64,000 bases of DNA, taken from positions 1 through 64,000 of the forward strand of contig PAQS01000010.1 of the NCBI GenBank assembly GCA_002709385.1. Reading direction: 5' to 3'. Every line of letters starts with the position of its first letter. The first letter of the stretch is position 1. The stretch comes from Waddliaceae bacterium. Its GTDB lineage: Bacteria; Chlamydiota; Chlamydiia; Chlamydiales; GCA-2709385. The notes under the pieces are model-generated. The model saw only the letters and a program-made list of their open reading frames with translations. It searched no databases and was not told the origin of the DNA. The translations under genes and the position numbers were made by a program. Of this stretch, positions 57,218 to 64,000 are shown piece by piece.

Positions 57218-57247
57218 TTGATTAATAAACAAAAAAATTAATATAAT
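57218..57247 (+). promoter_or_regulatory. Probable sigma-70-type promoter of the third giant adhesin gene
   Basis: TTGATT (57218-57223) and TATAAT (57242-57247) with an 18-base spacer. It would give an untranslated leader of about 100 bases before the GTG at 57358, longer than the leader of the second adhesin gene. Confidence 0.5.
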
Positions 57248-57357
57248 CATATTTATATTTTTAGAAAGAGTTTAAAGTACAGAGCATGAATTTATTAAGA
57301 GTTTATTAAGAAGCTTCTGTTCTTAAATTAGAGATGACAAAGGGGGAGGTCATCATC

Positions 57358-60300
57358 GTGCGTTATTCATTTGTTGCACTTGAAGAAAGAATTGTTTTAG
57401 ATGCTGCTGCTATTGCAGATGCTGCTGAGGCTTTGGATCATGCTGATAATGGAGATGATGGAGATTCGTCCGAAGCTCTTACTGACTTAAGTGTTCTCGA
57501 AGCTCCTGCCGATCAAGATCTATCTTTAAACCCCTATCAAACAGATCCTCTGAATGTTTTAGTGATTTCTACATCTGTAACTGATAGTGATGTGCTAGCG
57601 CAAGCTGCACGGGATGACGTAGTTGTCATTTTTTACGATTCTTATCACAACAGTCTTGCTGATTTACTTCGTAGCATAGAACGTGAGCTTGATGGACATG
57701 ATGCTGCTTCTATTGGCTTCATTAATGATGGTGATGCTGGAGCTTTTCGTTTAGGGGCAGAACATCTTGTTAATAGCGATACACTCTCTCAAAGTGCGGA
57801 GCTTCAAGAATTTTGGACCTCAATCGGTTCCTTAATGAGTGAAGATGGACGTATTGATCTCCTCGCTTGTAACGTAGCCTCAAATCTAGAAGGCTTAGAA
57901 TTAATCAACTATATTGAACGTCTTAGTGGAGCAGAGGTTGCAGCATCTATAGATGTTACAGCAAATGCTGAATACGGCGGAAACTGGCTTTTAGAAGAAG
58001 GCGACATTGATAGCGCTTCAGAATATTTTGAGCTTACACGTTTGGGTGAATGGACAGGAAGTTTAATGACCGCTTCCATAAGCGACTTTGTTTTCCATGA
58101 TACGAACTCAAACGGACTTCAAGATCCAGGTGAGCTTGGGATTGAAGACGTTACGGTAAATCTTTTTGATAGTTCGAATAACTTAATCGCTACAGAACTT
58201 ACAGATGCTTCAGGAAACTATGAATTTGACATGCTAAATGCAGGTTCTTATCGTGTACAGTTCATTGCCCTACCTGGCTATCTTATTACAGATCAAGACG
58301 TAGGAGCAAACGATGCCATTGATAGTGATGCTGATCAAGTTACTGGTTTGAGTTCTGTCATTGTTTTAGCTAACGCAGAGATCAATGATACAGTTGATGC
58401 CGGGATGTATTTAGAAGGTTCTATTGGTGATTTTGTCTTTAACGATGATAACGGCAATGGAATTATTGAGTTTGGTGAAAGCGGTATTCCAAATGTTACA
58501 GTAAACTTATTTGACAGTGGTTTAGGTTTCATTGATTCTACTTCAACCGATGCCAATGGTTTCTATAACTTTGATCACTTGCATCCTGGTGATTATATTT
58601 TACAATTTATAGCTCCAACAGGGTTTGCTCATAGTCCGGATAATGTCGGAGGAAATGAAGCTCTAGATAGTGACCCCGATCCTCTAACTGGATATACAGA
58701 AGTGATCACACTAAATCCTGGTGAAACACTGATTAATGTTGACGCAGGTTTTTATGAAACCGCTACCATTGGAGACTTCGTATGGGAAGATATTAATGGA
58801 GACGGAATCCAACAAGTATTTGAGCCAGGAATTCAAGATGTTACTGTGAATTTATTTGATGGTAGCATGTCTCTTGTATCTAGCCAGCTAACAGATGCCA
58901 ATGGAGCTTATAGCTTTGTGGGCTTAGCTCCTGGAGATTACCAAGTACAGTTTATTCTTCCATCAGGCTATTCATTCACCTTGGAAGATGCAGGAGCTAA
59001 TGATGCATTAGATAGCGACCCCGATCCAATAACAGGTCTCACTCAATTATTTTCTGTAACAACAGGAGAAGTCAACAATACTATAGATGCTGGTGCTTAC
59101 TTACCTGTATCTGTCGGTAACCGAGTATGGGAAGATCTGAATTTTGATGGGATACAAGATATCGGTGAACCAGGGGTAGAAGATATTACTGTGAATTTGT
59201 ACGACAGTGGCGGAACTCTTCTAGAAACCACACAAACAAATCTACTGGGAGCTTATAGCTTTACTGACCTTCGACCTGGTGACTATATCATTGAAGTTGA
59301 AATAGAATCTGGTCTCTTTTTCAGCGAAGCGAATGTTGGAATAGATGATGCTGTTGATAGCGATTTTGATCCTCTTACTGGACTAAGTCCTCTGATTACA
59401 TTGGAGTCTGGTGACAACGATGATTCAATAGATGCAGGTATCGCATACGCAGCCACACTTGGTGATTTTGTATGGGAAGATCTTGATCTAGATGGCATTC
59501 AAGATGTATTTGAACCTGGTATTGAAAATGCGCAAGTACGTCTTTTTGATGACCAAGGAACATTCATTACCGCTCAATTGACAGATGTAAATGGAGCCTA
59601 TCTTTTTGAAGACCTTATGCCAGGTGAATACTACATACAAGTTCTTTTACCTCTCGATTTCTTTTTCACCTTTAAAGATTTTGCTCCAGATGACATTGAT
59701 AGTGATGTCGATGAAGTCAGCGGCGAAAGCGATCTTATCTTTCTAGGTTCTAACGCTGTAAATTTAGATACCGATGCAGGAGCGTTTCGTCTAGCAAGTA
59801 TTGGAGATTATGTCTGGGAAGACCTCAATTACAACGGCCTACAAGATCCAGGAGAAATTGGTATTGAAGGAGTTACTGTAGAGTTACTTGATTTCTTTGA
59901 TAACGTTGTTGATACAACAACAACCAATGCATCTGGCTTCTATATTTTTGAAGACTTAATTCCTGATTTTTACTCCGTACGATTCATCACACCATCTGAG
60001 CATTTCTTTACCTTACAAGATGTAGGTGGAGACAATGCAATTGATAGTGATGCTGATATGACAACAGGAGAAACAGCACTTACTTTCCTTCAATCAGGAG
60101 AAGAAGATCTTTCATGGGATGCTGGTATGTTCCAGTATGCTTCTGTGGGTGATCGAGTATGGGAAGATCTCAACTATAATGGGATACAAGACCCCCTCGA
60201 GCCAACCATAGAAAATGTTACTGTAAATCTCTATGACGATCTAATGAATCTCATCGCTACTACAGTAACTGATGTAAATGGAAATTACTTATTTGAAAAT

Positions 60301-63300
60301 TTACTTCCTGGTGAATACCAAGTTGAATTTGTTACTCCAACAGATTACTTGCACACACTACAAAATATTGGTGCTGATGAGAGTATTGATAGTGATCAAG
60401 ATGAAGTCACTGGCCTCAGCAACCCTTTCACACTCATTTCCAATGAAGATAATCGCAATATCGATGGTGGTATGTACCGCTTAGGATCTATTAGCGACTT
60501 TGTATGGGAAGATCTGAATTTTAACGGAATTCAAGATCCAGGTGAACCAGGAATCGAAAACGTAACAGTTGAGCTTTACAACGGTATGGGTAGCCTTCTT
60601 GGCTCTACAAGTACCGATGCCAATGGAATGTACTTATTTGATGACCTTACTCCAGGTGAATACTACGTAAATATCATTGCTCCAGCTACCTATTTACATA
60701 CCTGGCAGAACATGGGTGTTGATGATACCGTAGATAGTGACCAAGATCCTAATACAGGACTGACAGATACAACATTTATTGAGTCTAACGAAGACGATAC
60801 AAGTATCGATGGCGGGCTCTATCGCCTAGCTACAATAGGAGATTTCGTTTGGGAAGACCTAAATGGAAACGGCATTCAAGATGCTGGAGAACCAGGAATT
60901 GAAGGAGTAATCGTTCGCCTCTTCGATCAATTCGATAATCTCATTGATGTAGACGTAACAGATGCAAATGGATTTTACGAATTCGATGAGTTAAATCCTG
61001 GACAATACTACCTATCAATGGATGCAGGAACAGATTTCTTTGCGACAGGAAAAGATCAAGGGTCTGATGACAGCTTAGATAGCGATATTGATACAGCTTC
61101 TCTACGTACAGATCCAACATTTCTTGAATCAAATGAAGTTGATAATGATCAAGATGCAGGTTTTTTCCGTCTAGCAAGTATCGGTGATTTTGTATGGGAA
61201 GATCTCAACTACAACGGCATACAAGATGCTGGTGAAGATGGTGTAGAAGGAGTCATTGTTGAATTACTTGATGCATCTGGTAGCCTTGTAGATGCTACAA
61301 TAACAGATACGGACGGGTTTTACTTATTTGCTAACTTAAACCCAGGTGAATATAGCTTACGTTTCACTCCTGCAATGGATTTCTTTCTCACACAGCAAGA
61401 CCAAGGTGTTGATGACACTGTTGACAGCGATGCAGATCCAGTAACAGGAGAAACAAACCTGACTTTACTTGAATCTGGAGAATACGACTCAACTTATGAT
61501 GCTGGAGTTTACCAAGAAGTCAGCATAGGAAACTATGTCTGGGAAGACATCAACTATAACGGGATTCAAGATCTCAATGAATCTGGTATCGAAGGAGTAC
61601 AAGTAGATCTTTTAGATGCTGGCGGATCAGTGATTGCAAGCACTACAACAGATGCTAATGGTCTTTATCTCTTTGAAAACCTCACTCCTGGAGTCTACTC
61701 AATCGAAGTAATCCCTCCACTTGGATTCTTTGTAACAAAACAGTTTGAAGGTGTAAGTTCAGAACTTGATAGCAATGCTGATGAGTTAACAGGACGTACT
61801 CCTGACCTTACTCTAATTTCTGATGAAGTAAACCTTAGCGTAGATATTGGTCTATATCAACTCGCATCCATCAGTGACTTTGTATGGGAAGATATCAACT
61901 TCAACGGAATTCAAGATTCAGGTGAACCAGGACTCGAAGGAGTTACAGTAGAGCTATACGATGAGTTTGGAAATCTTGTTGCTGATACAGTGACAGATGT
62001 AAACGGTATGTATGCCTTTAATGGATTAACTCCAGGAGAATACTACCTTGGCTTTATTACTCCTATGGACTACTTCTTTACACATCAAGATGTAGGTCCT
62101 GATGACAGTGTAGATAGTGATGCTGATCGAGTTACTGGACTCACAGATACGACATTTCTCTTCTCCGGTGATAATCAAGATGTTTGGGACGCTGGTATGT
62201 ACCAAAAAGCAGCCATCGGAGATTACGTATGGGAAGATATCAATTATGATGGAATTCAAGACCCAGGCGAACCTGGTATTGAAGGCGTAATTGTTCATCT
62301 TTACGACGAAAATAACGTTATTCTAGAAGTTACCTTTACCGATGCTAATGGCTTCTTCTTATTTGATGAACTAGACCCAGGCGACTATCGTCTAAACTTT
62401 ATTCTCCCTAGTGGATTTTTCTTTACCCATCAAAATGTTGGAATAGATGATACCGTTGATAGTGATCCAAACCCAAGTACTGGATTTACTGAAACAACAT
62501 TCCTTCAATCAGGTGAAGTAGAAGATACTTTTGATGCTGGTATGTATCAATTGGCTTCCATTGGTAACTATGCATGGGAAGATAAAAATTATGATGGAAT
62601 ACAAGATCCAGGCGAACCTGCATTAGCAGGCGTAACAGTCCGTCTCTACAACGGAGCTGGTTTCTTGATTGACACAACAACAACAAATAGTTTTGGATTC
62701 TACGAATTTGCTGACCTTATTCCTGGGGACTACTTTTTAGAGTTCATTGGCCCTACAGCAGACTACTTCATCACAAAACAAGATCAAGGAGCTTCTGATG
62801 AGTTAGACAGTGATGCTGATGAAATCACAGGACGTACAGCAAGCACTTTCCTTGAGTCTGGAGAAGACGACTTTTCTCATGACGCAGGATTTTACCAATA
62901 CGCTTCCATTGGAGACTACGTTTGGGAAGATCTCAACTACAACGGCATACAAGATGCCGAAGAACCAGGAATTGAAGGAGTAGAAGTAAGACTTTTTGAT
63001 ATCAATGATACCCTCATTGAAACAACATTAACCGATGCCAATGGTTTCTATATTTTTGATGAAATCATTCCAGGTTCTTACTACGTAGAATTTACAGCTC
63101 CTACAGATTACTACCTCACTCATCAAAATGTCGGTTTTGATGATACTGTTGATAGTGATGCTGACGAAGTTACAGGACGTACAGCTAGCACTTTCCTTGA
63201 ATCGGATGAAGTTGACGTCACATTTGATGCCGGTATGTATCGTTTCGCATCAATTGGAGACTTTGTATGGGAAGATATGGACTTTAACGGAATTCAAGAT

Positions 63301-64000
63301 CCAGGTGAACCTGGAATTGAAGGCGCTACCGTAGAAATCTATAATGATGATGGAACTCTCATCGGAATAACAAGTACTGATGTAAATGGTTTCTATCTTT
63401 TTGAAGATCTCGTACCAGACGATTATTACTTACAGTTCTACATGCCTACAGGGTTTTTCATTACCAAACAAGATCAAGGATCTGATGATACTATCGATAG
63501 TGACCCAGATCCAATTAGCGGCGTTACAGCTTCTACATTTCTTCAATCAGGAGAAGAAGACTTCAGTTGGGATGCAGGAGCTTATCAACTAGCTAAAATT
63601 GGTGATTTTGTATGGGAAGATCTTGATTTTGATGGAGTACAAGATCCAGGCGAACCAGGAGTTTCTGGTGTCGTTGTTGACCTCTACGATGATCAAGACA
63701 ATCTTGTTGATAGTACCGTCACTGATGCAAATGGGGCCTATCTTTTTGAAGACCTCACACCAGGTGACTACTATGTCCAATTCCTAGCTCCTATCGACTA
63801 CTTCATTACTCATCAAAATGCAGGCCCAAATCACCTCATTGATAGTGATGCTAGCCCTGTCGATGGAAAAACAGAAATAATTAATTTGCGATCAGGTGAA
63901 GAAGATTATTCAATCGATGCTGGCCTTTATCAACTTGCATCTATTGGTGATTACGTATGGGAAGATATCAACTACAACGGTATCCAAGATTTAGGAGAAC
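57358..64000 (+). CDS. Third giant SdrD B-repeat adhesin-like protein (3' end beyond the window)
   Basis: I choose the GTG at 57358. It has a strong ribosome site (gggggaggt at 57342-57350), and its product VRYSFVALEER aligns exactly with MRFHFIPLEER of the second adhesin. An in-frame ATG eight codons earlier (57334) has no such site. The frame is open to base 64000 (at least 2214 residues). Residues 8-18 are the LEERIVLDAA motif. About 66-235 is DUF4347 (INDGDAGAFRL, DGRIDLLACNVAS, GGNWLLEEGD). From 239 there are 17 complete SdrD B-type repeats and part of an eighteenth. Almost all linkers are the short DAGMYQLASIGDFVWED class, as in the last third of the second adhesin. Secretion and surface display are inferred as for its paralogue. 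Confidence 0.9.
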   Translation, partial: MRYSFVALEERIVLDAAAIADAAEALDHADNGDDGDSSEALTDLSVLEAPADQDLSLNPYQTDPLNVLVISTSVTDSDVLAQAARDDVVVIFYDSYHNSLADLLRSIERELDGHDAASIGFINDGDAGAFRLGAEHLVNSDTLSQSAELQEFWTSIGSLMSEDGRIDLLACNVASNLEGLELINYIERLSGAEVAASIDVTANAEYGGNWLLEEGDIDSASEYFELTRLGEWTGSLMTASISDFVFHDTNSNGLQDPGELGIEDVTVNLFDSSNNLIATELTDASGNYEFDMLNAGSYRVQFIALPGYLITDQDVGANDAIDSDADQVTGLSSVIVLANAEINDTVDAGMYLEGSIGDFVFNDDNGNGIIEFGESGIPNVTVNLFDSGLGFIDSTSTDANGFYNFDHLHPGDYILQFIAPTGFAHSPDNVGGNEALDSDPDPLTGYTEVITLNPGETLINVDAGFYETATIGDFVWEDINGDGIQQVFEPGIQDVTVNLFDGSMSLVSSQLTDANGAYSFVGLAPGDYQVQFILPSGYSFTLEDAGANDALDSDPDPITGLTQLFSVTTGEVNNTIDAGAYLPVSVGNRVWEDLNFDGIQDIGEPGVEDITVNLYDSGGTLLETTQTNLLGAYSFTDLRPGDYIIEVEIESGLFFSEANVGIDDAVDSDFDPLTGLSPLITLESGDNDDSIDAGIAYAATLGDFVWEDLDLDGIQDVFEPGIENAQVRLFDDQGTFITAQLTDVNGAYLFEDLMPGEYYIQVLLPLDFFFTFKDFAPDDIDSDVDEVSGESDLIFLGSNAVNLDTDAGAFRLASIGDYVWEDLNYNGLQDPGEIGIEGVTVELLDFFDNVVDTTTTNASGFYIFEDLIPDFYSVRFITPSEHFFTLQDVGGDNAIDSDADMTTGETALTFLQSGEEDLSWDAGMFQYASVGDRVWEDLNYNGIQDPLEPTIENVTVNLYDDLMNLIATTVTDVNGNYLFENLLPGEYQVEFVTPTDYLHTLQNIGADESIDSDQDEVTGLSNPFTLISNEDNRNIDGGMYRLGSISDFVWEDLNFNGIQDPGEPGIENVTVELYNGMGSLLGSTSTDANGMYLFDDLTPGEYYVNIIAPATYLHTWQNMGVDDTVDSDQDPNTGLTDTTFIESNEDDTSIDGGLYRLATIGDFVWEDLNGNGIQDAGEPGIEGVIVRLFDQFDNLIDVDVTDANGFYEFDELNPGQYYLSMDAGTDFFATGKDQGSDDSLDSDIDTASLRTDPTFLESNEVDNDQDAGFFRLASIGDFVWEDLNYNGIQDAGEDGVEGVIVELLDASGSLVDATITDTDGFYLFANLNPGEYSLRFTPAMDFFLTQQDQGVDDTVDSDADPVTGETNLTLLESGEYDSTYDAGVYQEVSIGNYVWEDINYNGIQDLNESGIEGVQVDLLDAGGSVIASTTTDANGLYLFENLTPGVYSIEVIPPLGFFVTKQFEGVSSELDSNADELTGRTPDLTLISDEVNLSVDIGLYQLASISDFVWEDINFNGIQDSGEPGLEGVTVELYDEFGNLVADTVTDVNGMYAFNGLTPGEYYLGFITPMDYFFTHQDVGPDDSVDSDADRVTGLTDTTFLFSGDNQDVWDAGMYQKAAIGDYVWEDINYDGIQDPGEPGIEGVIVHLYDENNVILEVTFTDANGFFLFDELDPGDYRLNFILPSGFFFTHQNVGIDDTVDSDPNPSTGFTETTFLQSGEVEDTFDAGMYQLASIGNYAWEDKNYDGIQDPGEPALAGVTVRLYNGAGFLIDTTTTNSFGFYEFADLIPGDYFLEFIGPTADYFITKQDQGASDELDSDADEITGRTASTFLESGEDDFSHDAGFYQYASIGDYVWEDLNYNGIQDAEEPGIEGVEVRLFDINDTLIETTLTDANGFYIFDEIIPGSYYVEFTAPTDYYLTHQNVGFDDTVDSDADEVTGRTASTFLESDEVDVTFDAGMYRFASIGDFVWEDMDFNGIQDPGEPGIEGATVEIYNDDGTLIGITSTDVNGFYLFEDLVPDDYYLQFYMPTGFFITKQDQGSDDTIDSDPDPISGVTASTFLQSGEEDFSWDAGAYQLAKIGDFVWEDLDFDGVQDPGEPGVSGVVVDLYDDQDNLVDSTVTDANGAYLFEDLTPGDYYVQFLAPIDYFITHQNAGPNHLIDSDASPVDGKTEIINLRSGEEDYSIDAGLYQLASIGDYVWEDINYNGIQDLGE
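58072..64000 (+). repeat. Array of SdrD B-type coding repeats (17 complete plus one partial)
   Basis: Each unit is about 345-350 bp with the calcium-loop motif, DSDxD motif and closing DAG. Units are more uniform than in the other two arrays and continue past the window end. Confidence 0.85.

Overview
The window is AT-rich and gene-dense and looks like an environmental chlamydia (Simkania/Parachlamydia-like) or another bacterium living inside eukaryotic cells. This is inferred from gene content: two secreted DUF2608 HAD phosphatase-like proteins, a 3272-residue DUF3638/DUF3645-type protein, a two-HKD phospholipase D, a cysteine-protease-like protein, a candidate inclusion-membrane protein, small fast-evolving paralogues, and three giant surface proteins. 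No rRNA or tRNA was recognised, so the lineage is not proven.

Layout. Bases 1-240 read on the minus strand as an 80-codon piece of a TauD/TfdA dioxygenase. They run without a break into the middle of a plus-strand SdrD B-repeat gene (to 2914) that has no start codon here. This looks like an assembly chimera at a contig end. Next, on the minus strand, come a zinc alcohol dehydrogenase, a YbaK-like tRNA deacylase with a possible leader switch, a phospholipase D and an unknown protein (2.9-7.3 kb). On the plus strand follow a DUF2608 protein, a ClpB-D2-type AAA+ protein with an unusual N-terminus, and a tightly coupled pair of substrate-binding protein and hybrid histidine kinase (7.4-14.5 kb).

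The giant minus-strand gene (14.5-24.3 kb) stands head to head with a 7164-residue adhesin gene (24.7-46.2 kb). The adhesin has an N-terminal LEERIVLDAA motif, a DUF4347 domain, 58 SdrD B-type repeats and a cadherin-like tail. A third gene of the same family starts with GTG at 57358 and runs off the window end.

Between the second and third adhesin genes (46.2-57.2 kb) lie an Inc-like membrane protein, a tandem duplication of a small gene with its terminator, a GC-richer stretch that may encode a structured RNA, and a BlaI/BlaR1-type regulatory locus. Two matching operator palindromes mark that locus, one in front of blaI and one in front of a small secreted protein. Beyond it are 3-methyladenine DNA glycosylase, the second DUF2608 protein, a protein sharing a His-Asn-Gln-Cys module with the giant protein, CsaA, and a GT-B-fold protein. 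Two possible unannotated small ORFs flank csaA.

Most interesting: (1) the His-Asn-Gln-Cys module shared by the 3272-residue protein and the 613-residue protein at 53.3-55.1 kb, joined in the giant to a helicase-like ATPase core; (2) the BlaI operator pair, which defines a small regulon without a beta-lactamase; (3) the adhesin family with two linker classes; (4) the unexplained structured stretch near 48.9 kb.
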